The notes beneath the pieces were generated by a model. That model worked only from the letters and a program-made list of their open reading frames with translations, was not told the origin of the DNA and did no database searches. The position numbers and the translations under genes were made by a program. From Erpetoichthys calabaricus (Eukaryota > Chordata > Cladistia > Polypteriformes > Polypteridae), in assembly GCF_900747795.2 (NCBI RefSeq), contig NC_041408.2, positions 93,532,759-93,596,758 of the forward strand: 64,000 bases of DNA, in the 5' to 3' direction. This document shows, in pieces, positions 1-31,375 of the stretch. Numbering within the stretch: the stretch's first letter is position 1; every line of letters starts with the position of its first letter.

Positions 1-474
1 CTGCTTTTGTCTTGTTTGAAACTACTTAATTTCTTGTCTAGGGTAAATACTCCTATCATCATGCATTTGTCATTCAGTTTTAACGCAGTTTTAGTTCATT
101 TGTAGGTGTTATTTTTTTGAAATTTCATGATTTTTATCTATCCTTTTTCATTTAGTGTTTCTCTTTTTGGCGTTTTAATGTGAAATTAGTCTGCTCTCTT
201 TACCTGGTGAAATGCATATCCATTACTGACAGCTGAACTCTTTTATATGGCGACTTCAGACCATATAACTTTTAGCAAAAAAAAAAAAATATTTAAATAA
301 TTTAACTGGTACTAAAAAATTATGTGCATTTCAAGAACGTGAAAGCATCTTTAGATGTTGCTAAGCAGCAATTACAGGGTAAGGTCCGGTATTAAAAGAG
401 ACTGCGTTTTCTGTGTGTCTCTTTTGCTTTGGTTTTGGTACCCCGTGTAACCCCCTTTGCAATGACTTGACATT
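1..474. other. ATL2 intron, left edge of window
   Basis: AT-rich sequence with an A run at 278-290. I see no exon or recognisable repeat. Confidence 0.6.
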
Positions 475-1829
475 GCAGTGCATTTAGAAAGTCTTCAGAC
501 TCCTTTAACATTTTATGTTGTGCAGCTTTATACCAAAATCATTTAAATTCCGTTTTCCTCATCACCTGCACCACTCGATTATCCAAAGTGAAAACCTGAT
601 TTTAGGACTTTGTCCATCTTTATTAAACTAGGGGGCTTTGATCGCCAACCCATACCCCACCCCCACCTGGTCTGTGCTATGCGCCAGCCACTTTGCGTCT
701 CTGCCGCTCACGTATGTGGTTTTCCCTTTCACCAAACAACAAATCTTAATTCTCACAGATACGCCTCTTCATTGAACAGAAACACTACTTTTCCCTGATG
801 GCAACACGAATTAAGCGATCTACTAGTCTCAGACTTAGTTTAAATCCGAATAATCGAATCTCTTTTCGCTATTCCATTATTTCAGAGTAATAATTTCCAT
901 TTGTTTGCACTAATGCTGTCTTTACTATCATTTATTATTTAAAAACTTTCGCATTTTCGTACCTTCATTATCTCTAACCTGCTCTTCATGTGCATCGCGC
1001 CAATGTTTTTGAATTCTTTGACATTCTACTTTGTCATCTACTCTTTGTCTTTTATTTTCGGCCCCGGGCCTGGTTTAATCTCTTGACACAGACTTTCACG
1101 TACTGCAAGACTAGAATCTCTCTGAAAAAGTCGTCTCATCCCAGGATTTTTTTATTATAATGGACAAATAAACTGAAATGTCCCACTGACCCAAGTATTT
1201 AGGCCCTTCCCAATGACATTTAAAATATAGCACAGAAGGCTCATCCCATTCTGTTGATTATCCTTGAGATGACTGGTAGAATTCAATTGACTGTACATGA
1301 TACCGAAACCTCAGACATCGGTCTATAGAAGGTCCCACTGTGGAGCAAAAACCAGGCTATGAGGTCAAAAAAAATTATCTGCAGAGCTTAGAAACAGGAT
1401 TATGACAAGAGACAGATCTGGGGAAGCCTAGAAAAACATTTCTGAAGCACTAAAGGTTTCCAGGAATTGCAGTGGCCTCAAATTCTTTGAGATGAAGTTT
1501 GGAACAACCAGAAAATCTTCAAATTCCAGGTGTGTAAAGTTTGTCCTGTTAGACCCATGAAGAGTCCAGCCTGGAATTGCTACCATAGGTGCTTCCTCCA
1601 AGTGCTTAGTAAAAGCTCTGAATGCTTGCGTTAATGTGAGATTTCAGTGTTTTTTGTTTTTTAAATACATTTTTAAAAATTTTCTAATCTTGTTTTCTGT
1701 CTTTCTATTCTGGGGCCTGGCATGTTGCATGAAGTGGGGAAAAATTAATTAATGATTTTAGCTGAAGGCTGCAACATAAAATGTGAACAAGGTGAAGGAG
1801 TCGGGAGTACTTTTTCTAAATGCACTGTG
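475..1829 (+). mobile_element. Tc1-like DNA transposon remnant
   Basis: Terminal repeats match in inverted orientation: gcagtgcatttagaaagtct at the left and, at 1801-1829, its relative ending aaatgcactg. Internal text such as acagatctggggaagc, and the block around 1380-1530, recalls Tc1-family transposase DNA of fish. A Helitron-like element interrupts it at 628-1164. It lies in the ATL2 intron at the left edge of the window. Confidence 0.75.
628..1164 (-). mobile_element. Helitron-like element inserted in the Tc1 copy
   Basis: Read on the - strand it starts TCCATTATAATAAAAAAATC and ends in a C-rich hairpin arm followed by CTAG|T, with no target-site duplication. The host Tc1 sequence resumes cleanly on both sides. 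Two relatives in the window share internal blocks (gcattagtgcaaac, gccatcagggaaaag). It has no coding capacity. Confidence 0.55.
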
Positions 1830-2817
1830 CTTTATTAGCAGAATGCTGATGTGATTAAATGAGTTAACGAATCTCCGTCATTTTCTACAGTGTCTTGCAT
1901 ACTGTCATTGCCAAAGGGTGACAGTTTAAAATGTGCCAATTAATATGTATCGGGTAATACTACAGACGTATTGCTATACCTGTCAAAGTGGTTTAATTTG
2001 CCATTTTCAAGCCTGTCCTTAAGGCAACCCAGTATTTGTTGTCTCCATTCTATGGCCCCATTTATTAAAATTTCACTGCAAGCAAATCTAGTTGACCGGA
2101 CTACCACATTCATTTAAAACTGAGTGTGTCACTGGGAAATTTTAACAAATGTGTGGAGTGTCGGGGTTGCTTCAGCCTTGGGAAGTAGACCTGTGTTCTA
2201 GCATCTCAAGATAGCAGGAAGTTTTTAGAAATGACATCCTTGTTACATCTGTGACCCTCATGCAGTTAGGAATATGATGATAAAGTGGAAATGTAACAAG
2301 AACGTCTTGTCTCAAGGTTCATTAATCACTGGTGAAGCACCCGTAATATATCACTGTGTGTTGATTGGGGGTTTGTCTTTGGTGTACGTGTGAATGTTGG
2401 ATTGGTGCTAACATTCTGACTTTGATATCGATACCAGTTTTCAGATCTCCGTACTCTCACCAAAACAGTTTTGACGTTCTGAACAGGAAACTCCAAGATC
2501 TAAGAACCCATCCTCCATACTCCGGCCTCCCTGACACTTCAAACCATTACGCTGAACTACACGCCACTTCTCACTTAATGCCATGAAGTCCCGATGATGA
2601 TAAAGCAATAAGGGAGTTCCCCAAAAGTCCCAATACTGTCCAAGCACATAGTGTCCTCTTGTTCAGTAAGAGGATAAACTGGATTATTTCCAGTACTGAA
2701 AATTCCAAAATGCTGGTACTATACAATTTTAAAATTTTTTGGTACTGTTCAGTACCCGTGTACCCAACAACCCTATTATGTGCTTACAGTATATCAACAT
2801 GTACAGAATAAAGTTTA
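1830..2817. other. ATL2 intron, no gene seen
   Basis: AT-rich intron with no atlastin exon and no clear repeat boundary. Confidence 0.5.
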
Positions 2818-3043
2818 CGAGGGGGAGACCCCAAAATAACTTGTATGTAAAGGAGGTCAACAAGCAAACGACGGAGGCACTGAAGGCTATCACTTTGCAA
2901 GAGTTCTAGAACAGTTTTGGAGAATGGGGGGGTGGGAGGGGGAAGCAGTGGGACAAGTGCATTGCGTCTCAGGGAGAGTATTTTTTGAGGGTGATTGTTC
3001 TGAGAAAAAAAAAAAAAATTCTCTATTTTTGGGGCCCCCCCTT
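2818..3043 (+). mobile_element. Mini-mariner with transposase C-terminal remnant
   Basis: It is flanked by TA. The left end cgagggggagaccccaaaat matches the inverted right end attttggggccccccctt. Between them lies a piece resembling a mariner transposase C-terminus (WDKCIASQGEYF, FEGDCSE). At 226 bp it is an internally deleted, non-autonomous copy. It lies in an ATL2 intron. Confidence 0.65.
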
Positions 3044-3391
3044 GTATGTGTATGTCTGGCTACTGTGATTTGTAAAGTAGTTGACCCTCTTAGAAAAAGA
3101 AAAAAGTAGTTAAGTATAAAAAGCAGCAGCAGTGTGCTTTTTGGATTCATTTTTACAGATGAAATAAAAACGTGCCCCTCTAATACCACTCTGTACACCT
3201 GAACGTAGCTTTGTAAATGAGTTGTGGTGATTGTAACTTTAATATTTTAAACCATACATTACATAGCCAAAGTACAAACTGCAATTAGTTTACATGCATT
3301 TTTAAAAGTTTTGTGTGATACTGTATATACTTGCTTTCACAGCGACTGGTATTGCATTCTTTGGTAAGTGCTCCTGTGCATATGCCTAGTA

Positions 3392-3565
3392 CATTGGAAC
3401 CTCGGTTCATGAACGTCTCGGTACACATACAAATCGGTTTACGACCAAAAAGTTCACCAAACTTTTGCCTCGGTTCACGACCACACACTCGGTATACGAA
3501 CAAGCCAGTTTCCGTTTCGGTTTGTACATGTTCAGTCTCTCCCTGTGCAGAGAGCAAGAGAGTGC

Positions 3566-3600
<35 letters not shown>

Positions 3601-3773
3601 AGGCAGCACGAGAGAGAGAGCTGGACGCATAAGGTAGGAAGGTAAGAAGGCCGTTAAAGAATGCACTGGGCTTGATTTTGTTTTCACTTCTGTTTACAGC
3701 GATCGGTTCGTATTGTGCATTGTTGCAATGTTACTTTTCTTGGTGGTTTATTAAATTACAGATTTTTTGAAAT

Positions 3774-3808
<35 letters not shown>

Positions 3809-4138
3809 CCCCCCTGTGCTTAAAACTCATTAAAGTGTTTTTAGCCAGCGGTTGGTAGCGTTATAGTGTGAACTATTGCAGTGTTAGTTTTCTCTGTTGT
3901 TCAAGGTTTTCTCAGTGGTGTTCAGTGTTTTTACATTTAGTTTACTATTACGCTGTGCATTCTATGCTTTAACTCTATTTGTGCTTAAAAATTTTAAATA
4001 TATATATAATAGAGTTCATATGGTCTGGAACAGATTAATTGTATTTACATACAATCCTATGGGGGGGGGGGGGGGAATTGCTTCGGTTTACGACCAGAGT
4101 TTTGGAACGAATTATGGTCATGAACCAAGGTTCCACTG
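3392..4138. mobile_element. Tigger/pogo-like non-autonomous element
   Basis: It is flanked by TA. The left end cattggaacctcggttcatg and the right end tgaaccaaggttccactg are inverted repeats, a pattern typical of Tigger elements. Inside are (AC)n at 3568-3597, a T run at 3779-3808 and a G run at 4061-4074. Another family member lies at 61415-62322. Confidence 0.65.
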
Positions 4139-6091
4139 TATAGGAGACCGTAGCCACTTCCCATTTTGCTCTTGATCTGCTCAAAATGTGTCTGTTTAAT
4201 CTCTAAAGTATATGGCAGCATTCACAATCACAGTAGACAAGATTGCAGCCCCATACAGTATCAAATGACTGACCAGCACAATTAAAACTGAAAAGTCGAA
4301 ACAGAACCCAAATTCAAACTGTTGGTCACCAGCAGGGACTTGGAAGATTGCCTGACAAATTTTCCAGAGAATAATATAAAAGTAAAAAGTGATTTGACAA
4401 ATTACAGCATTTGTATGGAGCTTTCAGAGTCAGTTGTCACAGTAATGTCTGTCTTACCAAAGCAAATAAAAGGAGGAGGAGAAACTCATTTAAACAAGTG
4501 ACAGCAAATTAAACAGGTTGAGCTTCAGTTGGATTTGAGCCTCAAGACAGATGGAGCCTCCCAAGCAGACCTTGGATGAGAGAGCCAGAGAATAGGAGCC
4601 TCCAAGCTTAAGTGAGTGTCTGTGCAGAGTTGCATAACAAGGCTTTGGAACAGCAAGAAGGCCACTGTCAGAGATTTCAAATATCTAACAGGTTTATGCT
4701 GCAAGCAGAATAAACAAGCGATTTTGGAATATTGCAACAAATGGCTTTATTAATTGGAGTCTTGCAATAATTAAACAAGGACTACAGTTTAGACATCTGA
4801 CACATCCGTGCATTTGACAGGACTCTAGTAAAGGATCGTGTTTGTGGAGGTTTGTTAGTGAGGATTTGCCCCCAATTTGTGTGAATGCATTTTTATTTAG
4901 TGTTTGTAGTTTGCTGCATAGAGAGGCAGTCAACTTGTCCATGGTGGATAGATCTTCTCAGTGTGTGGGTGAAAGCTCATGCTGGCAAGTCTGATAAATC
5001 GGTGTGACCATGTAGAGTATTTGTCCAGTTGTCCCATGCTTAAGTATACAGTGAACAGTAAAATGTTAGTGCATTGAGAGGTAAAATCAAATACTAAATT
5101 AACCCAAACAACTAATTTTCAACAAACGCTAACCCCGTCAAATAATCCCTCTCAAAGATGACAGAGCAGGCCTAGTGATGTGCTGTAAAGGTGTATTGCC
5201 ATAGATATGAAGGAGTCACTGTAGCATTTTTTTGACACACTACTGCTGATTTGTCTGGAAGTACTTAATGATGGCACTACTTGTAGTGACACATTTTTGG
5301 GAGAGGACCACTCCATGTCAGAACTGCTTTAGTGCCTGTTGTAGTGTTTTTTTTGGATTCTGCATTATAGTCCTCTTTTAATGTGCTGTAGGTCTGGACT
5401 TTGGCCAGTCCATTTTAAATTTTGAGACCGTCCCCAACTTTCTTGGCCCAGCTGCATTTCATGCTCAGCTCAGCCTTGCTCTTTGACATTCTGGCAAGCC
5501 GTCTCTTTTTTGGCAAGACTTTTTTTGAACTTCCACTATTTAGATGACAACTCTTCAGTTTCTTGCTACTTTACTACTCCTTCCAGACTGATATCCTGGA
5601 ATAAATAAATCCTGTGAGGTTTCATGAAAAAGATGTTTTTGTTAATATGCTTGAAACAGAGCGCTACTATATTCACCATCTAATGTTTAGGGACTAAGTC
5701 AGCTTTTTATTTTGGCAGGGATGGCCAAAATTAGACATTTAATCCTAACTGAAGTAGCTGACCTCCACTCATCGTTTTCAATTGAACCGAGTTCACTAAA
5801 GGGTTCTAAAGATTGAGATTTTGTTTTATTTACCAGATAAACAATGGGATGTGTGCGTTTTGTCATATTTGGCTTGGGGTTTGAGAATGTTATGTGGCTT
5901 CTTAAATGGTAAATTATGAACAAAGTACAACATCACTAAAGAAGCCGTAGGTGAGGGGCTACAGGGAGCTGAATTCATTATAGAAGAAAGCTGTTTAATT
6001 GCTGCTGGGAAGAGCGATGTCACCAGGAGAGGCATATTGACGTCAGTCCAGTGTAATTCACTTTCACTGGCCAGGCCAGCATTCTTTATAT
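4139..6091. other. ATL2 intron, no gene seen
   Basis: Unique-looking AT-rich sequence. Open stretches are short and resemble no protein. Confidence 0.5.
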
Positions 6092-7337
6092 CAGGGGGCT
6101 CCAGCTCCAGTCCTGGAGCGCTACTGTGGCTGCAAGTTTTCATTCTAACCCTTTTCTTAATTGGTGACCAGCTTTTCCTGCTAATTAACCATTTCCCTTT
6201 ATTTTAATGGACTTTTCTTGAATCTGACGACCTGAATTGATTTTTTCCTTAAATGGCACCTAAACATAAATTTGATGTGAAGTGAGCCAACAGATGACCA
6301 ACTATGTTGGGGCCTCAAACTTCAGACTTCATTCAGTTTCTTAACTTGAAGCCAATTCTTGTTGCTAATTAAACCCGTTATTTAAGTCCATGGCGCTCAT
6401 AATGCCATGGTAGACATTTCCAAAACTGTTTTTTCTTTTTTAGAAGCGCTGTCAAAATCTTTTGTGGACCTGAGCAGATCAACATTACTGAGGCCTTCAC
6501 CTTTCTTTATTTTCAGTTATTGTGTGATGGATGCAAGTGGTGGTTGTTTGTTGGTTCATTTTGTGTCTTAACCGTTAAACTGACACATACTTGGGGGTTA
6601 ATGCACCCCTAGATGCCAAATACTTTTTTGCTGCACATTTTAAGTAAACGTCACAATTCACAAAGAAAATATGAAATTTTAGTGGAACACTTTGCACATG
6701 GGGGGGAAAAAGAGTATCGCCATTACAGCAACACTGATCATTTTACACACTGCCAATGAACCATAAAAACAAAAATACATTGTTCCAGTAAATTTATTAT
6801 GTACAAGGTGCAACTGACGCCATTGATGAAATTCAGTAAATCACCGAGCCAACTGCACTTGAACTGGCTGCACGCAAGCACACGGAGGTCAACGCTGATG
6901 CTTGTGGGCTGAATCCTAGGGACAGTGATGCTGCAGTTCTGCTTGGGCTGGCAGTGGTCATGAGCTGGCTGCTCAATGAATGTATGGCACTGACTGACTG
7001 ATCAGCTCCAGCGTGCTGGCAAATTGCACTGGGAAACAACTTTAGCCAGTTGCGGAGTTCAATGAATGTACGTTGCTGAATATACTCTGCTGTGGCGTGC
7101 TGGCAAGTTGCATTGAGAACCGACTATAGCCAGTTCCGGCGGTTTAAGGGGTTAATATTGTTTGGTTGCTAATTAAGGGAAAAAAATAATTAAGGCAGCT
7201 GAGTCTTAAGTTGTGCATCACTTAAAATTAAGGCAAAGAGTTAATTAGCATCAAAATCTGGTCCCTAATTAAGAAAAGGGTTGGAATGAAAACCTGCAGC
7301 AGCTGCGGCCCTCCAGGACTGGAGTTGGCGACCCCTT
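6092..7337. mobile_element. hAT non-autonomous transposon with 8-bp target duplication
   Basis: The ends are cagggggctccagctccagt and an inverted partner closing ggagttggcgacccctt. Exact 8-bp duplications ctttatat lie at 6084-6091 and 7338-7345, diagnostic of hAT. Subterminal blocks (gcaagttttcattctaaccc and its inverse) also occur near 54760. A piggyBac-like MITE interrupts it. Confidence 0.8.
6572..7151. mobile_element. piggyBac-like MITE nested in the hAT element
   Basis: It is bounded by TTAA at 6568-6571 and 7152-7155. The left end ccgttaaactgacac and the inverted right end (ccccttaaaccgccgg on the other strand) form terminal repeats. It has no transposase. A related element is at 46113-46721. 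Confidence 0.6.
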
Positions 7338-7718
7338 CTTTATATGATTTAATTTGCGCTAGAGGTGGGCATAAATTTGAAAGTTAGAACACAAAAGGTA
7401 TCGAAGAGATTAGCAAAATAGTCCCTAAAAGTACAACAGTGGTTGGTCATGGTAGTTAAATTTGAGGATTTTTAGAGGCCACATGCACTTGTCGCACTGA
7501 GAAAGGTAATGGGAACTGCGTTCACTTTAGAAAGTAGGAACAATTCACACAGTGGGTTAGCAATCCTGAGCAAACTACAGGGTTATTTATGCAGCTGATG
7601 TAAAGTTACCTCTTGAAGTCCTTTGTGTTAACTCCAGCATAAAATTTTGCAGCAGCCTGGTTAATTACCAAATGTGCATCAAAGCTACTGAGTGGTCTCC
7701 TGTTGTTTGCTAAATTGT

Positions 7719-7722
<4 letters not shown>

Positions 7723-7749
<27 letters not shown>
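7723..7749 (+). repeat. Poly(T) tract in ATL2 intron
   Basis: A T homopolymer of about 27 bases about 0.65 kb before the first visible ATL2 exon. The intron from 7346 to 8406 holds nothing else recognisable. Confidence 0.9.
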
Positions 7750-7754
<5 letters not shown>

Positions 7755-8406
7755 GTGAAGTTGAGACTTTTCAACTAGTTTAATGTAAATTGCTTTTTAT
7801 ATATTACTGCAGTCACGTTTTTCATTTGAAAATGAAAACTTTCAAAGGATTTTTAAATGACAGTGTAAAAATAATTGGCCCATTTCTGCAGGCCTTTTTT
7901 TTAGTTCTGAGGCCTTCCTACTTGTGCCCTTTTTTGTATTTACTGAAATTGGTCTTTTTTTGGAAAGTCCAAGTTTAATGAATTTAAAATTGATTACATT
8001 TGTCATGTATAGAAAGCAGAGTTTTCAATGGTATAGGCTATGGACTGATGCTGCTTTTTTCCAATTTTTAGAAAGAGTCCTCTCTTGGAATCTGTGTAGC
8101 ATATCCATTTCAAGAACGGCACACTCGCAAATGCTTCTTGTACCTTTGGGGCTGAAGTCTTTTAATTAGTAAAAATCCTGCTGTGCTTGTTTTAAATTGG
8201 AGCTCTCTATCTGGGCCTCTGACTAGAGGTCAGTTTTAATGGGTTGGTCAAAAACCTCTTTCTGAAACTTTGGATCCCCCAGTGACGTATCTAAATTTAA
8301 TATACACCGACCTCTCATTTTTACTGTAAAGTTGCAGATGATTTCTCTTGATGCTTTCTTTTTAAATTTTGTGCCTAAATTCTGTTTTTTTTTCCCTAAC
8401 CTGCAG

Positions 8407-27316
<18,910 letters not shown>

Positions 27317-28520
27317 TGGGCGTCCTGACCCCCCCCCCCCCCCCCCCGTTTACCCACCCACCCCGTCAACCTGGCCTGCCTGACCTCGAGTGCTGCCTGT
27401 AGACTAATGGACTCCGTGAACCAAAGTTTACAATGCTGATCTTTCAAAAAGGCTTTGGAGGAAACCACCGAGCACTCAGAAGACGTCCTGCCGGCCGCAG
27501 TCCTTCAGGACACCCGTGTGCACGATGTTGACTTGTGACCAGCGAGTCCCACTCGAACCTCCTCCAGCTTTCAATTTCCTTTACCCACCATGGATTAGTC
27601 CATTTCTGAAGTTTTAATTGGACAATGACGAGCTTTAGCCATTTTTTCTTTCTTTCTTTCTGAAAAATTGCACTGGAGTCGCGTAAAAGGCAATTTCAGG
27701 GAACGGCAGCCAATCACTGCTTTGTGTATCTTTTGGAATTAAAAAAAGGCGTCCGTAGAAATGATTGAAATACAAATCCGCCTCCTCCTCCCTCCCCTGA
27801 TTGTCTCCAAATTGTATTTGTATCTCGTCAGTCAGCCGCTGCAATTTTATTTGAATTCTCCTTTAGCGTCAGCCTGCCAGTTTTTAGCCATTTTGCACGT
27901 AGTGACGTCCACACAGCGCACGTGGCGGGGAGCGAACGCTGGCGGCAGGGGAGACCTTGGAGATCACATTGCCTTGCCTCTTTATTTTTTTTTTACGTTA
28001 TTATTTTTAATCTGTAAATGTGCCCTAAAGGTATAAGAAGTGACCTCTGGGTGTTCAGTTTTTTTTCTGTAATATAAAAGTAAAGGGCATTGGGATATGC
28101 CAACGTTTTAACAACAATTCCATCCAAACTGACGACCGTCTGTACAGTGTGCTTTACCGTCAGTTTTTCTATCAGATTAATAGGGCATGTATATTTAACT
28201 ATAAATATATAAATACAGATTTTGTATCAAAAGTTTTGTAGTTTATTGGAAATCCTGGTTCCGTGGTAGGCTCAAGTACAGTTTCCGTAACGGAATGTTT
28301 TTGTGGTCAATGTCCTAATGTGAGAATGCATTTAAAATTGGAGTTTTTGATATTTTTGTCATATAACCAACCTGCCTCCAGCACTGAGATTCCACCCCGC
28401 CTCTGGCAAAGCAATGGGAATGTTAAATAGTTGAACTTGATTTGTCCTTGCATTTTAAACTTTATTCCTGTAATTTATTTTTCAATACATAATTAAATCA
28501 AACGATACAGTACCACCATG
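27317..28520 (+). other. ATL2: ATL2 3' UTR (end approximate)
   Basis: This is unique-looking AT-rich sequence after the stop with no strong repeat match. It includes a C homopolymer at 27329-27348. The last plausible poly(A) signal is ATTAAA at 28492-28497. The end is inferred, and shorter forms are possible. Confidence 0.5.
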
Positions 28521-28665
28521 CTTGATGTCTCTTTACGTGGGGAAAGTGGACCACCGAGTGGTGTGACCCTGCATGTCCGCATCCGCGCGTCTTGTTTGAT
28601 TTTTGCTTTTTCTTCCTTCCAGCAGAGTGCTCACCTTTTTAAGGGGGGGGGGGGGGGGGGGTGTT

Positions 28666-28940
28666 GTGCGGGTGGCGCAGTGTGTAGCGCTGCTGCTTCG
28701 CAGTTAGGTTCGCTGTGTGGAGTCTGCGTGGGTTTCCTCCCACAGTCCAAAGACATGCAAGGTAGGTGCATTGGCGATCTTAAATTGTCCCGTGTGTGTG
28801 CCCTGCGGTGCGCTGGCGCCCTGCCCAGTGTTTGTTTCCTGCCTTGCGCCCTGTGCTGGCTGGGATTGGCTCCAGCAGACCCCCATGACCCTGTGTTAGG
28901 ATATAGCGGGTTGGATAATGGCCGGATGGATGGATGTTTT
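28666..28940 (+). mobile_element. tRNA-derived SINE
   Basis: It begins gcgggtggcgcagtgtgtag (A-box region), runs through cacagtccaaagacatgcaa and ends gatggatggatg. It is diverged and has lost part of the B-box region relative to the 29486-29821 copy. It lies just past the ATL2 3' UTR, after a G homopolymer. Confidence 0.75.
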
Positions 28941-29485
28941 GTGCAGAATTGCAGGCATATTACCACCAGTATATCCAGTAGCCATAACCACTGTGGTGGT
29001 GGTGTGGAGCCTGATGGGATTCTCAGAATGGGAATACACGTCTGGGGACTGCTGGGTAAAAAATATTGAGCAGCGAAATGTGATGCTGAAAAAGTCACAC
29101 ACACGGGGGGAGGGCCTATAAGAAGCCACACCCCTGAGTACACACACACACGTGCGCGCGCGCGCATTCCTCCAGTCCGTGGACTGTAAATGTTTGTTTG
29201 GGGTACAAAAGGAAGCGAGCAAAGCAACGTCTGGGCGGCTGGCTGGCAGAACTAAATGTAAGGAAACCATAACGAGACAAAGTGCAGGTCTAAGAGTAAC
29301 TCAATGCGGGATTGTAACGCTCGTGTCTAGCATGTTGGGTATTTACAGCTGGAGAGAAATTTGTTATTGAAATTGACGCACTGTCCGAATTTTGATGCTG
29401 CGCACCCTCGTCTGAGGTTCAACTTTGCTCGTAGTCGTTAGGCCCGTTTTAGTGTTTCACAAGAAAACATGTGCGACAGAACCAT

Positions 29486-29821
29486 CCATCCATCCATTTT
29501 CCAACCCGCTGAATCCGAACACAGGGTCACGGGGGTCTGCCGGAGCCAATCCCAGCCAACACAGGGCACAAGGCAGGAACCAATCCTGGGCAGGGTGCCA
29601 ACCCACCGCAGGACACACACAAACACACCCACACACCAAGCACACACTAGGGCCAATTTAGAATCGCCAATCCACCTAACCTGCATGTCTTTGGACTGTG
29701 GGAGGAAACCCACGCAGACACGGGGAGAACATGCAAACTCCACGCAGGGAGGACCCGGGAAGCGAACCCAGGTCTCCCAACTGCGAGGCAGCAGCGCTAC
29801 CCACTGCGCCACCGTGCCGCC
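29486..29821 (-). mobile_element. Full-length tRNA-derived SINE with 13-bp target duplication
   Basis: On the - strand it has an A-box (gtggcgcagtgg), a B-box (gggttcgcttccc), a body with cacagtccaaagacatgcag and a tail of ATGG repeats. The duplication gcgacagaaccat is exact at 29473-29485 and 29822-29834, so the insertion is fairly recent. Confidence 0.88.
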
Positions 29822-29834
29822 GCGACAGAACCAT

Positions 29835-30869
29835 GAATACTAAAATGTTAATACAGTAGGAAAGGCATGTCGTGTGTCCACTGCTATACTGAGGCAGATT
29901 TAATACTCCTCCTGCATGTGACACGTTTTGTGACCCAATATCCCAGTTGGACCAGTAGAAGTGTCTCAAAGTGACTTCATTTTTATTTTGTTTCCCTGTT
30001 ACTTAAACGTGACTGGGTAGAACGTCTGTGCCTGCTCCGCACAATCAACTGTGACCACCAGAGGGCACTCCTGCCACCCTGACCCAGACGGACGCAGACG
30101 CGAGTCTTACCACCCGGCACACTTTTCTTATATTTATTATTCCTTCACTAACCACAGCAGCCCAGTTCACAAGCACAATGCAGCCCAGTCCCTTTTTCTT
30201 CCTCGTTCCGCTCCCAGAGTGAAGTCAGGCTGCTCCTGGGGGCTCTTTGGCTGGATCTGAAATCACTGCCAGTGTAGCAGGGCTCTGCCACCTCCACAGC
30301 TCCCCCTGGTGCTATCCACAATACCCAATAGGGTTGCAGCACATTTCGGGGATGTGAGGAGCTGCTGCAACCCAAGGGGGCTGCCATTGAGCGCAGTGGG
30401 GGAGTCGGTGGCCCGTGCATGTCTGCTTCCTGATCCTGCCAATATATTGGCCTCCTGGCCGGGAAAGGGAGCACCGCCGTCCTGCACACAACTCACTCCT
30501 AGTTATTGCAGCTTACCGTAGCACAAGGCTTTGTGTCTTCTGTGTGTCCCCAGACGTGAACCTTGACAGTTACTGTATTGTGAACAGAGCCACGCGTTCC
30601 TCCACTCGGGTTTTTTTTTTTTGTGACGCAGCTACTGTCTTACCGCAGTGAAACTTCGAGACCGAATTCTCCTGGCATATCACGGCGGTTCGGTTGTGCA
30701 GATGGTGTCGCCGTCTCGTGTCAACATCTGAGGACCAATTCACATCGGCGTCACTGCTGTTTGAGGTGAGTAAAGGTTCAGTTTCAGTTTGTTCTAAAAA
30801 AAATTTCCTTTGTGGCTTTTAATTGGTGTTTGGAGGCTCCGCCCTACTCATGAATATGGATGAGTTGCC
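29835..30869. other. Intergenic, no gene seen
   Basis: GC-richer than the introns. A CTCF-like motif lies at 30055-30068. Short open stretches show no domain. Confidence 0.45.
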
Positions 30870-31375
30870 AAAGCTATACACCTACTATACTTCCTTAGAA
30901 GACTGGCGTCCTTCAACATCTGCAAGAACATCTGCAGCATCTTATATCAAACGGTTGTGGCGAGCGCCCTCTTCTACACAGTGGTGTGCTGGGGAGGCAG
31001 CATAAAGAAGAGGGACAAACTGGTGAGGAAGGCAGGCTCTATTGTAGGCACGGAGCTGGACAGTTTGACATCTGTGGCTGAGCAGACTCCTGTCAATCAT
31101 GGAGAATCCACTGAACAGGATCATCGCCAGACAGAGGAGCAGCTTCAGCGACAGACTGCTGTCACCGTCCTGCTCCACTGACAGACTGAGGAGATCGTTC
31201 ATCACTCACACTATGCGACTCAATTCCACCCGGGGGGGTAAACGTTAAAATTATACAAAGTTACTGTCTGTCTGTATACCTGCATTGCTATCACTCTTTA
31301 ATATTTTTTTATCAATATGCTGCTGCTGGAGTATGTGAATTTCCCCTTGGGATTAATAAAGTATCTAAAGCATAG
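30870..31375 (+). mobile_element. Rex1/CR1-type LINE, 3' end
   Basis: Pieces of the reverse-transcriptase ORF end are readable (ALFYTVVCWGGSIKKRDKLV, then RKAGSIVG). A 3' UTR follows that ends ttccccttgggattaataaagtatct. The same 3' end recurs at 44446-44480, 47140-47176 and 51197-51336. It is 5'-truncated, as usual for LINEs. Confidence 0.75.

Noticed and set aside
3285-3645. Opposed frames of 103-104 codons
   Set aside because: They lie inside the Tigger-like element and an (AC)n run.
28518-29227. Open frames of 183 and 198 codons on both strands
   Set aside because: They run through a SINE, a G homopolymer and (CA/CG)n repeats. No domain and no splice context.
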